NCBI RefSeq assembly: GCF_002752355.1
Contig: NZ_MRAV01000001.1
Location: 62,001-126,000 of the forward strand
Direction of reading: 5' to 3'
Length of the DNA: 64,000 nt
DNA from: Leucobacter sp. OLIS6
Lineage (GTDB): Bacteria; Actinomycetota; Actinomycetes; Actinomycetales; Microbacteriaceae
Part shown: in pieces, positions 48,371 through 58,059 of the stretch
Numbering within the stretch: the stretch's first letter is position 1
Layout of the letters: every line of letters starts with the position of its first letter
Program-made: the position numbers and the translations under genes
Notes under the pieces: model-generated
The model's input: the letters and a program-made list of their open reading frames with translations, nothing else
Databases searched by the model: none
Told to the model about the DNA's origin: nothing

Positions 48371-50701
48371 CTACTCGCCGACGACCGGACCGAAGCGCAC
48401 GGGCAGCGTCGCCTGCGACGCGGCACGCAGCTCGGCGAGGGGCAGCTCGAAGCGGTCCTGGACCTCGATCGACGCCTCGTCGCCCGCACGGTCGGTCACG
48501 CCGATGCGCAGCACGGGGAAGCCGCGGCCCTCGCAGAGCCCGCGGAACTTGACCTCCTCCTCGTGCGGCACGGCGACGAGCACGCGCGCCTGCGACTCCG
48601 AGAAGAGCGCGGCGGTCGCGTCGACGCCGTCGCGCGAGATGATCTCGTCGATCCAGACTCGCGCGCCGACGCCGAAGCGCAGCGCACCATCGGTGAGCGC
48701 CTGGGCGAGGCCGCCCTCGGACAGATCGACCGCGGCCGACAGCAGGCCGCCCTGGGCCGCCGCGTGCAGCAGCTCGGCGAGCGCGCGCTCGTCGTCGAGG
48801 ACCGCGATCGGCGGGCGCCCGCCGAGGTGCTGGTGCACGGTCTCGGCCCAGGCCGAGCCGTCGAGCTCGTCGCGGGTGGTGCCGAGCAGGTAGAGGTGCT
48901 CGCCCTGATCCTGCCAGCCGCTCGGGATGCGGCGGGCGACGTCGTCGATGATGCCGAGCACGCCGACTACGGGGGTCGGGTGGATCGGGGTGTCACCCGT
49001 CTGGTTGTAGAGCGAGACGTTGCCGCCGGTGACGGGGACCTCGAGGGAGAGGCACGCGTCGGACAGGCCTTCGACGGCCTGCGAGAACTGCCACATGACC
49101 TCGGGGTTCTCGGGGCTGCCGAAGTTGAGGCAGTCGGTGACGGCCGTGGGCACGGCACCCGAGGTGGCGACGTTGCGGTAGGCCTCGGCCAGCGCGAGCT
49201 GCGATCCCACGTAGGGGTCGAGCTGGCAGTAGCGGCCGTTCGCGTCGGTCGCGATGGCGACGCCGAGGCCGCTCGCCTCGTCGACGCGGATCATGCCGGC
49301 GCCGTCGGGGAACGAGAGCGCGGTGTTGCCGAGCACGTACTTGTCGTACTGGTTGGTGATCCAGTCGACCGAGGCCTGGTTGGGGGATCCGGCGATCGCG
49401 ACCATCTGGGCGCGCAGATCGTCACCCGCGGCCGAGCGCGCGAGGCCCGCCGCGTTGACCGAGTCGGCCTGCAGCGCGTCGATCCAGGTCGGGTAGACGA
49501 CGGGACGCTCGTAGACGGGGCCGTCGACCGCGACGGTCGAGGGATCCACGTTGACGATCTCTTCTCCGCGCCAGTTGATGACCAGGCGGCCGGTGTCGGT
49601 GACCTCGCCGAGCACGCTCGTCTCGACGTCCCACTTCTTCGTGACCTCGAGGAACGCGTCGAGCTTGTCGGGGTGCACGACCGCCATCATGCGCTCCTGG
49701 CTCTCCGACATGAGGATCTCCTCGGCCGTGAGCGAGGGATCGCGCAGCAGCACGCTGTCGAGCTCGATGAACATGCCGCCGTCGCCGTTGGCCGCGAGCT
49801 CGGAGGTGGCGCAGGAGATACCCGCGGCACCCAGGTCCTGAATGCCCTCGACGAGCTCGCCGCGGAACAGCTCGAGGCAGCACTCGATGAGCACCTTCTC
49901 GGCGAAGGGATCGCCGACCTGCACCGCGGGGCGCTTGGTGGGGCCGCCCTCGCTGAAGCTGTCGGACGCGAGGATCGAGGCACCGCCGATGCCGTCGCCG
50001 CCCGTGCGGGCGCCGAACAGCACGACCTTGTTGCCGGTGCCCGAGGCGTTGGCGAGGTGCAGATCCTCGTGGCGGAGCACGCCGACGCCGAGCGCGTTGA
50101 CGAGCGGGTTGGCCTGGTAGACGCCGTCGAAGACGGTCTCGCCGCCGAGGTTCGGCAGGCCCAGGCAGTTCGCGTACGACGAGATGCCGGAGACGACGCC
50201 GTGCACGACGCGGGCCGTGTCGGGATCGTCGATCGCGCCGAAGCGGAGCTGATCCATGACCGCGACGGGACGCGCGCCCATCGAGATGATGTCGCGGATG
50301 ATGCCGCCGACGCCGGTCGCGGCGCCCTGGAACGGCTCGATGTAGGAGGGGTGGTTGTGGCTCTCGACCTTGAAGGTCACGGCCCAGCCCTCGCCGATGT
50401 CGATGACGCCGGCGTTCTCGCCCATGCCGACGAGCAGGCGCTCCTTCATCTTGTCGTTGACCTTCTTGCCGAACTGGCGCAGGTAGATCTTCGAGGACTT
50501 GTAGGAGCAGTGCTCGGACCACATGACCGAGTACATGGCGAGCTCGCCCGAGGTGGGGCGGCGGCCGAGGATCTTGCGGATCTGCTCGTACTCGTCGGCC
50601 TTGAGCCCGAGCGCCTCGAACGGCTGCTCCTTGTCGGGGGTCGCGATCGCGTCTGCGACGGTGTCGGGCGCGGGGATCGAGGCTGCGGTGGTGTCGGTCA
50701 C
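48371..50701 (-). CDS. purL: Phosphoribosylformylglycinamidine synthase II
   Basis: A 776-residue enzyme of purine synthesis that turns FGAR, glutamine-derived ammonia and ATP into FGAM, working with PurQ and PurS. The N-terminal catalytic histidine is H64 in [30 protein letters not shown] holds ATP/substrate residues, and [20 protein letters not shown] and ALSDLSEGG-like [12 protein letters not shown] follow in order. Length fits the small PurL form that needs separate PurQ/PurS, which are not next to it in this window. The start is GTG. Confidence 0.96.
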   Translation of the reverse strand: MTDTTAASIPAPDTVADAIATPDKEQPFEALGLKADEYEQIRKILGRRPTSGELAMYSVMWSEHCSYKSSKIYLRQFGKKVNDKMKERLLVGMGENAGVIDIGEGWAVTFKVESHNHPSYIEPFQGAATGVGGIIRDIISMGARPVAVMDQLRFGAIDDPDTARVVHGVVSGISSYANCLGLPNLGGETVFDGVYQANPLVNALGVGVLRHEDLHLANASGTGNKVVLFGARTGGDGIGGASILASDSFSEGGPTKRPAVQVGDPFAEKVLIECCLELFRGELVEGIQDLGAAGISCATSELAANGDGGMFIELDSVLLRDPSLTAEEILMSESQERMMAVVHPDKLDAFLEVTKKWDVETSVLGEVTDTGRLVINWRGEEIVNVDPSTVAVDGPVYERPVVYPTWIDALQADSVNAAGLARSAAGDDLRAQMVAIAGSPNQASVDWITNQYDKYVLGNTALSFPDGAGMIRVDEASGLGVAIATDANGRYCQLDPYVGSQLALAEAYRNVATSGAVPTAVTDCLNFGSPENPEVMWQFSQAVEGLSDACLSLEVPVTGGNVSLYNQTGDTPIHPTPVVGVLGIIDDVARRIPSGWQDQGEHLYLLGTTRDELDGSAWAETVHQHLGGRPPIAVLDDERALAELLHAAAQGGLLSAAVDLSEGGLAQALTDGALRFGVGARVWIDEIISRDGVDATAALFSESQARVLVAVPHEEEVKFRGLCEGRGFPVLRIGVTDRAGDEASIEVQDRFELPLAELRAASQATLPVRFGPVVGE

Positions 50702-50843
50702 GCTCGTGTGCTCCGAAGGGTCGATGGCGGGGCCCGGGCGCTATGGACCGGGCGGCTCGGCGAGCCGGAGGCCGATCCCAGTCTACGCGGCCCGGAGCAC
50801 TCGCATGTTGGCGCTCGCATGCATCTCGGGGGAGACTGTGTGC

Positions 50844-51797
50844 ATGAGCACCCCCACTCCGCAGAACCAGCCCAACGGCCAGGCGCCCCGAGCGCCCCAG
50901 CCGACCGCAGAAGCGCACGCGGCCGTTCCGCACGGTCAGGCCGCCGGACGTCCCGCTCGCAAGCTGTCGACCTTCCTGAAGGTCAGCATCATCCTGCTCG
51001 CCGTGCTGTCGGTCGCCTCCATCGGGCTGCTCTTCATCGGCGATTTCGAGGGCCGGTTCGAGCGCGTGTTCTCGACCTTCGTGCTCTTCGCGGTGTTCGT
51101 GGGCCTCACCGCGCTCGACACCCGCCGCGACCTGAAGTCCGACTGGTACGCGCCGGTCGCGCTCATCGCCAACGCCTACATCCTCGGACTGCTCCTCATC
51201 GTCATCTGGATCTCGGACTACGACCGCTACTGGCTCGTCTGGGACATCTTCTGGAAGTCGGTCGTGGTGATCGGCGTCACGCGCGCGGTGCTCGGCTGCT
51301 GCCAGCTGCTGCTGGGCCTCGGACGCGGACGCCCCGAGACGCTTAACCGCTTCGCCTTCATCACGAGCGTGTTCGCCGTGCTCTCGGGCATCCTCTTCAC
51401 CGCGCCGATCGCGATCGATTCCTTCGGAGTGGTCGTGCCCGAGCTGTACTGGAAGATCGCGGTCGCGACCCTGATCCTCACCGCGCTCGGGCTCGCCATC
51501 ACCCTGCTGCTCCGCTGGTCGTACTCGGCGGGCGACCGCGAGGCGGCGCGCGTCGCGCGCGCAGCGCAGGCCGAGGCCTACGCGGCCGCGCAGGCTCAGC
51601 AGTCGATGCTGGGGCAGGCGCAGCCGTTCTCGGGCCAGCCCGGCACGCTCCCGGTGCCGCCCGCGGCTCCGGTCCCGCCGGCCGCGCCGCAGACGAACGC
51701 GCAGGGCCTGCTGCCCTGGCCGACGTTCCCCGACGGGCGCCCGTTGCCGATGGGCCCCGACGGACAGCCCGATTTCTCGGCGCTGAACGGGCGCTGA
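50844..51797 (+). CDS. Multi-pass membrane protein of unknown function (317 aa)
   Basis: A 317-residue membrane protein. Residues 1-42 are Pro/Gln/Ala-rich, then six hydrophobic helices (about 45-65, 72-90, 103-122, 130-152, 165-186, 195-217), and a 100-residue cytosolic tail rich in Gln, Pro and Ala with a tidy end (PWPTFPDGRPLPMGPDGQPDFSALNGR split by helix breakers). I do not recognise a named family. The start ATG has GAGACT six bases upstream. It is divergent from purL and ends at a hairpin that abuts the next gene. Confidence 0.72.
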   Translation: MSTPTPQNQPNGQAPRAPQPTAEAHAAVPHGQAAGRPARKLSTFLKVSIILLAVLSVASIGLLFIGDFEGRFERVFSTFVLFAVFVGLTALDTRRDLKSDWYAPVALIANAYILGLLLIVIWISDYDRYWLVWDIFWKSVVVIGVTRAVLGCCQLLLGLGRGRPETLNRFAFITSVFAVLSGILFTAPIAIDSFGVVVPELYWKIAVATLILTALGLAITLLLRWSYSAGDREAARVARAAQAEAYAAAQAQQSMLGQAQPFSGQPGTLPVPPAAPVPPAAPQTNAQGLLPWPTFPDGRPLPMGPDGQPDFSALNGR

Positions 51798-51812
51798 CCC
51801 GCACCTGCGCTC

Positions 51813-51857
51813 CACGAGAGGGGGCCGAGCCGCTCGTCGGCCCGGCCCCCTCTCGTG
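51813..51857 (+). terminator. Terminator hairpin directly before the dgt-like gene
   Basis: 15-bp perfect arms (51813-51827 and 51843-51857) around a 15-base loop. It ends 13 bases before the next start codon, so that gene must have its own promoter within or after the hairpin; TTGAAT six bases before the ATG could be its -10. Confidence 0.7.
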
Positions 51858-51870
51858 CTTGAATACCGGC

Positions 51871-53571
51871 ATGAGCGATGCAGCCGAGATCGATCCGGTA
51901 CCCGCCCCGAGCCGGGCGGGCGCGACTGGCGGCGATGCCGCCCGCGAGGCGCGCGAGCATCCCGAGATCGAGACCTCGCAGCATCGCCCCGAATCCCGCA
52001 CCGGCGCCGGGCGCTCCAGCGACGCGGCCGCCGAAGCGGAAGCGGAACCGGTGCTCGCTCTGCGCCCCGAACCCGTCGAGTTCCGCGTCGATCTCGAACG
52101 GATTCGCTTCTCGTCCTACTTCGCGAGGCTCTCCGCGGTCACGCAGGTCGTACCCCAGAGCGGGGTCGGACCCGTGATGCACAACCGGCTCACCCACTCG
52201 CTGAAGGTGAGCGCGGTCGCCCGCGTCATCGCCGGCCGCCTCGCCGGGCAGCAGGCCCGGCACGAGGCGTACGCAGCGGGTGCCGCCGTCGTCGACGACC
52301 CGACGGGCGCGATCATCGCCCGCCTCGGTGGCTGCGACACGATCGTCGCGCAGGCCGCGGCCCATGCCCACGACCTCGGGCACCCGCCCTTCGGGCACCT
52401 CGGAGAGCGCGTGCTCGACCGCGTCGCCCGCGAACGGCTCGGCCTGCCGGAGGGGTTCGAGGGCAACGCCCAGACCTTCCGGATCCTCACCCGCCTCGAC
52501 ACGCTCGGCCGGGACTTCTCGGGACTCAACCTCACCGCGGCCGTGCGCGCGGCGGTGCTCAAGTACCCCTGGACCCGTGCCCGCTGGATCGGGATCACCG
52601 CCGAGGAACTGCCCCTCGACGAGCGTCCTCGCGGAGTCGGCGGGGACCCCGTGAACGGCGCCGAGAAATTCTCGGCGTACGGCATGGACGCGCCCGAGAT
52701 GGAATCCGCGCTCGCCGCTTTCCCCGCCATCGCGCCCGGCCTCCAGACGGTCGAGTGCAGCGTGATGGATCTCGCGGACGATATCGCCTACGCGATCCAC
52801 GATCTCGACGACTTCGCGCGGGCCGGAGTGCTGCAGCAGGCGGCGGTCTCGGGGGAGTTCCGCGCCTGGCTCGCCGAGTCCGAAGAGCTGGCTCGGGTGT
52901 CGAGCGCCGAGCTGCGCGCCGAATGGCGCCGGCCGGGCAACTCGCTCGAGCTGCTCTGGCGGCGCCTCACTCGCAAGGATGACTGGATCGCGGAGCGCGA
53001 GACGTTCCGTGACGCGGTGGTCCGGGTCGGGGGTGAACTCCGCGACGAACTGCTCGCGGCCCCCTACGACGGAGGGATCGAGAGCGAGCGCGCCGTCTCC
53101 CGATTCACCAGGCGCTGGATCGAACACCTGCGGAGTTCCATCGTCGTCGAGGAGTTCCCGCACCTGCGCGGCGGCCACATCAGGCTCGAGCAAGCCGCCT
53201 GGCACGAGGTCGCGATCCTCAAGTTCGTGCACCAGCGTTTCGTGCTCGAGCGGCCGGAGCACGCGCTCGCCCAGCGCGGCATGGGGCGGGTCGTCTCCGA
53301 CCTGGTGCTCGGCTTCGACGAATGGCTCGACGACCACGAGATCGCCGATCGTGCGCCGCGCCGGCTCATCGAATGGGTCGACGAGTCGACCGAGAGCCTG
53401 TTCGAGCTGCGGGCGCAGCGGCCCGAGCTGCTGACGGGCGACACGAGCGACGCCGGTCTGCGGCGGCAGGGGCGCTCGCGCGCCGTGCTCGACTACGTAT
53501 CGTCGTTCACCGACCAGCAGGCGGCCGCGACGCACGATTCGATGACGGGAGCGGGGCCCGCGATCGCCTGA
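51871..53571 (+). CDS. dGTP triphosphohydrolase-like HD-domain protein
   Basis: A 566-residue metal-dependent HD phosphohydrolase of the Dgt family, which removes triphosphate from dGTP or related nucleotides. Metal-binding residues are H109 in NRLTHSLKV, H167 and D168 in HAHDLGHPPFGH, and the later aspartate in VMDLADDIAYAIHD. Actinobacterial members are mostly about 420 residues; this one has about 65 extra acidic N-terminal residues and an insertion around 120-160 and 225-260. ATG 51871 has a -10-like TTGAAT six bases upstream. Substrate choice is unknown. Confidence 0.85.
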   Translation: MSDAAEIDPVPAPSRAGATGGDAAREAREHPEIETSQHRPESRTGAGRSSDAAAEAEAEPVLALRPEPVEFRVDLERIRFSSYFARLSAVTQVVPQSGVGPVMHNRLTHSLKVSAVARVIAGRLAGQQARHEAYAAGAAVVDDPTGAIIARLGGCDTIVAQAAAHAHDLGHPPFGHLGERVLDRVARERLGLPEGFEGNAQTFRILTRLDTLGRDFSGLNLTAAVRAAVLKYPWTRARWIGITAEELPLDERPRGVGGDPVNGAEKFSAYGMDAPEMESALAAFPAIAPGLQTVECSVMDLADDIAYAIHDLDDFARAGVLQQAAVSGEFRAWLAESEELARVSSAELRAEWRRPGNSLELLWRRLTRKDDWIAERETFRDAVVRVGGELRDELLAAPYDGGIESERAVSRFTRRWIEHLRSSIVVEEFPHLRGGHIRLEQAAWHEVAILKFVHQRFVLERPEHALAQRGMGRVVSDLVLGFDEWLDDHEIADRAPRRLIEWVDESTESLFELRAQRPELLTGDTSDAGLRRQGRSRAVLDYVSSFTDQQAAATHDSMTGAGPAIA

Positions 53572-53591
53572 GCCGGTTCCTTGCGCAACCC

Positions 53592-53620
53592 TTGTCTGGG
53601 AATCCGCTGTCAAGTACGGT
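53592..53620 (+). promoter_or_regulatory. Candidate promoter of the M1 peptidase gene
   Basis: TTGTCT (53592-53597) and TACGGT (53615-53620) are separated by 17 bases. The leader would be about 95 nt. Confidence 0.5.
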
Positions 53621-53723
53621 GAGACACGTGGCTCCGGGGGAGCCCTTACTCTCGACACACCTCGACTTCGTCGATCCACGCCCGGGCAATGCTGCCCGCG
53701 GGGATGACGGAAAGGCGCGATCA

Positions 53724-56219
53724 ATGAAGCTCACCGTACCCACGCGCGCTCGCCGCACCGCCCTCGCGGGCGTTGCGGCAGCCGCACTCACCGCGCTCGC
53801 GGTCTCCTCGCCGATCGGACTCCCAGCGGCGCAGGCCGACGCGGCGCCGATCGACGGCGCCCCGAGCATCGGCGACTCGCTGTTCACAGGTATCGGCAAC
53901 GGCGGATACGACGTCACGCACTACGACGTGAAGCTGCGGTATCAGACCGACAACACAATCACGGCGACCACGACGATCACCGCGAAGGCTGCGGTTCCGC
54001 TCAAGTCGTTCACCCTCGATTTCGAGGGGTTGAACGTGGACTCCGTGAAGGTGAACGGGGCTGATGCCGCGTTCACGCGCAACTCGGATCCGAGCATCGA
54101 CTCGTACAAGCTGCGCGTCGCTCCGGCCGTCCCGGTCGCCGCGGGCGACTTCAGCGTCGAGGTCGCGTATTCGGGCACTCCGTCGACGCACACCGATCCC
54201 GACGGATCCAAAGAAGGATGGGTCAAGACCGCCGACGGCGCGACCGCCCTCGGCCAGCCGATCGGCACGATGACCTGGATTCCGAGCAACAACACCCCCG
54301 CCGACAAGGCGACTTACGACCTCGCGTTCACGATTCCCACCCAGATCGGCGGGGTCGACGCGGCCGCGGTCAGCAACGGCGAGCTGGTGTCGAAGACGCC
54401 CGTCAACGGCGGAGCCGAGACGACCTGGGCCTGGAAGCAGGATCGGCCGATGTCGACCATGGCCACCATGGTCTCGATCGGCAAGTATCTGTCCTACGAG
54501 GCGCCGATCACCCTGTCGAGCGGGCGCACGATCCAGGAGTGGAGCTTCGTGGATCCCGCAGTCACGACGGCGAACCAGGCCACGATCCAGACCCGTCGCG
54601 GCCAGATCGAGGGCATCCTGAACTTCCTCGAGTCGAAGTACGGCCCCTACCCCGGTGGAAGCACGGGCATCGTGGTCGACATCACGAGCCTCGGCTACGC
54701 GCTCGAGACGCAGGATCGCCCCTACTTCGAGCGGAGCGTTTCGCTCGGCACGCTCGTGCACGAGTTCGCGCACCAGTGGTTCGGCGACGCGATCAGCCCC
54801 GCCGACTGGAACAGCATCTGGCTGAGCGAGGGCATGGCGACGTACGCATCGGGCATGTACACCGAAGAGGTGAGCGGAGGGGCGAAGACCGCGGACACCT
54901 ACTTCAACACCTGGAAGAACACCGCGGATGCGAGCCCCAACTGGGGCGTGCCGCCGGGCGGCATGACCGACCCCGCCGAACTCTTCGACTGGCAGGTCTA
55001 CACGCGCGGCGCGATGGCCTACGAAGCGCTGAAGCAGACGCTCACCCCGCCCGTGTTCGCCGAACTGCTCAAGGAGTGGAACGCGCGCAACACGGGTACG
55101 AGCAAGACGACGGCGGACTTCCACGCGCTGGCAGAGGAGGTCTCGGGCAAGGACCTCGACGCCTTCTTCCAGGACTGGATCTTCGACGCCGACAAGCCGG
55201 CGTGGCCCGCGACCTGGAGCCTCGCGCTGACCAGCGATCCCGCAGCCGGGCAGATCGCAGCGGGTGACTCGGTCACCTACACGCTGACGGCGAAGAACAC
55301 CGGCAAGGTCGCTCTGACCGGAGGCACCGCGACGGTCGACGTCGCGGCACTGCTGAAGCGCGGCACCATCGACGCGGGCGCACTGCCCGCCGGGCTCGCG
55401 CTCTCGGGCACGACCCTCACCTGGACCGTTCCCGAGACCGCGGCGGGTACCGACGCGACCGTCGCGTTCACGGGGAAGCTGAAGTCGACCGCGCACGGCG
55501 TCAGCATCCCCGTCACCGCGAAGTCCGACTCCCTCGGCTTCACCTGCACCGCGTGCTCCGTGACGCACACGACGCAGGCGCTGCCGAAGGTCGCCGAGGC
55601 GGATCTGACCGACGAGAACCGGGGCGGCATCGAAGCCCCGGCGACGGCGAAGCAGGGCGAGACCATCACCGTGCAGCTGGGCACCGGCGACTACGACGCC
55701 GAGCCGGTGACCGGCACGCTGTTCTCCGATCCGGTCGATCTCGGGTCCCCGACCGTCAGCGACGGATCGATCGAGCTGACGATCCCCGCGAACGCCGAGG
55801 TCCGTGCGCACAAGCTCGCGGTCACGAGCGACACGGGTGTGCTGATCGGCTGGGCCCCGATCGAGGTGCAGAAGGCCGGCGACAGCGCCGCGACCGCGGG
55901 CTCCGATGGGACCAGCGCAGCGGGCGGAGCGAACACCGGGGCGAACGGTAGCAGCACTGCCGGCGGCGCCGGTTCCGATGCGAACGCGAGTGCCGGCTCG
56001 AACGCCAACGCGAACGGCACCTCCGGAGCTGACGGGACCGGCCTGCCGACGACGGGCGGGGCAGCGCTGACGCCGATCCTCATCGCGGGTGGCGCAGTGA
56101 TCCTGCTCGGCGCGATCGTGCTCGCCTTCGCCGCGGCTCGACGTCGCAAGAACGCTGGTGCGGAGGCCTCCGAGACGGAAACCGCCGGATCCGGTGACGA
56201 GGTGAATCCCCCCGCCTGA
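53724..56219 (+). CDS. Wall-anchored M1-family metallopeptidase (LPTTG)
   Basis: An 831-residue secreted zinc aminopeptidase. A signal peptide covers residues 1-38; the M1 beta domain and catalytic domain occupy about 50-500 with H346-E-F-A-H350 and E369 in WLSEGMATY binding zinc, and YALETQ replacing the classical GAMEN, as in related actinobacterial M1 enzymes. Residues 510-700 are beta-sandwich repeats, 710-770 a Gly/Ala/Asn/Ser-rich spacer, and LPTTG at 774-778 plus a hydrophobic helix and RRRK tail form a sortase signal. It would be covalently attached to the wall and digest peptides outside. AAAGG lies before the ATG. No sortase gene is in the window. Confidence 0.9.
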   Translation: MKLTVPTRARRTALAGVAAAALTALAVSSPIGLPAAQADAAPIDGAPSIGDSLFTGIGNGGYDVTHYDVKLRYQTDNTITATTTITAKAAVPLKSFTLDFEGLNVDSVKVNGADAAFTRNSDPSIDSYKLRVAPAVPVAAGDFSVEVAYSGTPSTHTDPDGSKEGWVKTADGATALGQPIGTMTWIPSNNTPADKATYDLAFTIPTQIGGVDAAAVSNGELVSKTPVNGGAETTWAWKQDRPMSTMATMVSIGKYLSYEAPITLSSGRTIQEWSFVDPAVTTANQATIQTRRGQIEGILNFLESKYGPYPGGSTGIVVDITSLGYALETQDRPYFERSVSLGTLVHEFAHQWFGDAISPADWNSIWLSEGMATYASGMYTEEVSGGAKTADTYFNTWKNTADASPNWGVPPGGMTDPAELFDWQVYTRGAMAYEALKQTLTPPVFAELLKEWNARNTGTSKTTADFHALAEEVSGKDLDAFFQDWIFDADKPAWPATWSLALTSDPAAGQIAAGDSVTYTLTAKNTGKVALTGGTATVDVAALLKRGTIDAGALPAGLALSGTTLTWTVPETAAGTDATVAFTGKLKSTAHGVSIPVTAKSDSLGFTCTACSVTHTTQALPKVAEADLTDENRGGIEAPATAKQGETITVQLGTGDYDAEPVTGTLFSDPVDLGSPTVSDGSIELTIPANAEVRAHKLAVTSDTGVLIGWAPIEVQKAGDSAATAGSDGTSAAGGANTGANGSSTAGGAGSDANASAGSNANANGTSGADGTGLPTTGGAALTPILIAGGAVILLGAIVLAFAAARRRKNAGAEASETETAGSGDEVNPPA

Positions 56220-56230
56220 TCCCGACACCG

Positions 56231-56274
56231 CGAGAGCGGGCGGCGCGTCATCGGACGCGCGCCGCCCGCTCTCG
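56231..56274. terminator. Bidirectional terminator with one bulge
   Basis: A stem of about 17-19 pairs, ATCG loop and a two-base bulge, located between the convergent M1 peptidase and lipid kinase genes. Confidence 0.78.
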
Positions 56275-56291
56275 TTCGTGCGGAGCTCCGC

Positions 56292-57239
56292 TCAGCGCAC
56301 CCGCAGTGCGGACGGCAGGATCGAGACCTCGAAGCCCGAGACTTCGCCGACCTCCTCGCCGTCGATCTCGAAGACCACGGGTGCGTCGAGGTCGACGGCG
56401 ATGCGGCCCGCCTGCCGGTGCGCGGCGGTCGCGCTGCTCTCGGCCGAGTCCGCGCCGGTGAGCAGTCGCTTCAGTCCGTTGTCCCAGACCAGGTTGCGCA
56501 TCGTGTCGAGCCAGGCGCCGACCCCGTCGGCGCTGAGCAGCAGGAAGTCGAGCCGGCCGTCGGCCGGATCCGCGTCCGGGAGCAGCGTGATCCCGCCCTG
56601 GATCGTGCCGCAGTTGGCGACGAGGAGGGTGTGGCCGCGGTGCGGTTCGGCCTCGCCGGAATCGAGCGCGGCGGTGAACTCCTGGACCTCCGCGCCCGAG
56701 ACCGCGCGGCCGAGGGACTCGACGTACGCGAGCCACCCCGCGCGATCCTTGAGGTCGTCGTCGGTCTCGGCGATCATCTGAGCGTCGACGCCGAAGCCCA
56801 CCATCACGGCGAAGCCGTGGCGCTCGGTGCGGCCGTCCGGACGCCGCAGCTCCACGATCCCGAGGTCGAGCGGGGATCCTTCGCCGGTGACGACCCGCGT
56901 CAGCGCGGCGGAGTGCTCGCCGAGCGGGATCCCGAGATTGCGGGCGAGCAGGTTGCCCGTGCCGAGCGGGAGGATTCCGAGTTCCGGCGCATCGTCGCGC
57001 TCGCCGAGCACCTCGGCGACCTCGCGGACGGTGCCGTCCCCGCCCGCGGCGACCACGACGGTGCAGCCCGCCTCGATCGCGGCCTCGGTCGCACCGCGGC
57101 CGGGATCCTCCGCGCTGGTCTCGAAGAGCCGGAATTCCGGCTGCGCCGGTCCGGGCGCGGAAGCCGCGTCGATGGCCGCGCGCAGCTCCTCCTCCTCGAT
57201 CTTGGTGGGATTCCAGACGATGCCGATCAGATCGTTCAC
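56292..57239 (-). CDS. Diacylglycerol kinase-family lipid kinase
   Basis: A 315-residue kinase of the DAGK/YegS family, which phosphorylates diacylglycerol or another lipid at the inner membrane surface. The nucleotide loop is AAGGDGTVREV, then LPLGTGNLLARNLGIP and the later ANCGTIQGGITLLPDADPADGRL, in family order. GAAGGAG lies five bases before the GTG at 57239. It is divergent from the aldolase gene across a 180-base gap that holds a large inverted repeat. Confidence 0.9.
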   Translation of the reverse strand: MNDLIGIVWNPTKIEEEELRAAIDAASAPGPAQPEFRLFETSAEDPGRGATEAAIEAGCTVVVAAGGDGTVREVAEVLGERDDAPELGILPLGTGNLLARNLGIPLGEHSAALTRVVTGEGSPLDLGIVELRRPDGRTERHGFAVMVGFGVDAQMIAETDDDLKDRAGWLAYVESLGRAVSGAEVQEFTAALDSGEAEPHRGHTLLVANCGTIQGGITLLPDADPADGRLDFLLLSADGVGAWLDTMRNLVWDNGLKRLLTGADSAESSATAAHRQAGRIAVDLDAPVVFEIDGEEVGEVSGFEVSILPSALRVR

Positions 57240-57291
57240 GATGCTCCTTCGGGGTCGGGTGCTTCCATCCTGTCTGCTTCGCGGCACCTCC

Positions 57292-57358
57292 GCCCGGATA
57301 TCTGTGCTCTGCTGGACGAATTCACTGCATTCGTCCGGCCGAGCGCGGATATCCGGCC
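57292..57358. repeat. Large imperfect inverted repeat between divergent genes
   Basis: Arms of about 30 bases (57292-57321 and 57329-57358) match at roughly 25 positions, with several of the differences being G-U compatible in RNA; the loop is 7 bases. Each arm contains GGATATC and GGACGAAT. The inner eight bases on each side (57314-57321 and 57329-57336) are perfect. Confidence 0.7.
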
Positions 57359-57419
57359 GGACGGGGGTCCCGTGCCGCACGGATAGTCTGAGTGGGTCGG
57401 ACGAAGCGGGAGGAAGAGC

Positions 57420-58046
57420 ATGGAACGGGACCTGGACGCGCGCGTCGCGGAGCTGATCGAGGTGGGCGCCGATGCGGTGTCGCGCGGGCTGGTGCTCGCG
57501 AGCGGGGGCAACCTCTCGGCCCGACTCGACGACGACGCGTTCGTGGTGACCGCCTCGGGCACCTGGCTCGATCGGCTGAGCCCCGCAGACTTCAGCGTCG
57601 TCGGCCTCGACGGCGAGGTGCGCGGCGGCAACCCCGCTCCGTCGAGCGAGTGGAAGCTGCACCAGCGGGCCTATCTCGCGCGTCCCGACGCCGAGTGCAC
57701 GATCCACCTGCATCCGCAGCACGCGGTGGTGCTCGCGAGCCTCGGCAAGCCCATCCGGCTGCTCACGCTCGACCACGCCTTCTACGTCCGCTCCGTCGGC
57801 GTGACCCCCTTCTTCCACAACGGATCCGACGAGCTCGCCGACACCGCTGCCGAGCAGCTGCGCGAGCACGACTGCGTGGTGATGCGCCATCACGGCTGCT
57901 CCGTCGTCGCCGAGTCGGTGCGCATGGCCTACCGGCGCGCCCTCAACCTCGAGGACGCCGCGAAGGCGAGCATCCTGGCCCTGCAGCTGGGCGACACCGA
58001 CACGGTGTTCCCGCCCGAGGCGCTCGCCGACATCCACCACGCCTGA
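57420..58046 (+). CDS. Class II aldolase/adducin-family protein
   Basis: A 208-residue zinc enzyme of the fuculose-phosphate aldolase type. The phosphate loop is SGGNLSAR near residue 28; the catalytic acid is E77 in SSEWKLH; zinc ligands are H96 and H98 in IHLHPQHAV and H157 in RHHGCSVV. The family includes L-fuculose-1-phosphate aldolase, ribulose-5-phosphate epimerase and methylthioribulose-phosphate dehydratase; there is no neighbour to choose among them. GGGAGGAAG precedes the ATG. It is convergent with the phosphatase gene. Confidence 0.88.
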   Translation: MERDLDARVAELIEVGADAVSRGLVLASGGNLSARLDDDAFVVTASGTWLDRLSPADFSVVGLDGEVRGGNPAPSSEWKLHQRAYLARPDAECTIHLHPQHAVVLASLGKPIRLLTLDHAFYVRSVGVTPFFHNGSDELADTAAEQLREHDCVVMRHHGCSVVAESVRMAYRRALNLEDAAKASILALQLGDTDTVFPPEALADIHHA

Positions 58047-58059
58047 GCCTCCGCGCCGG

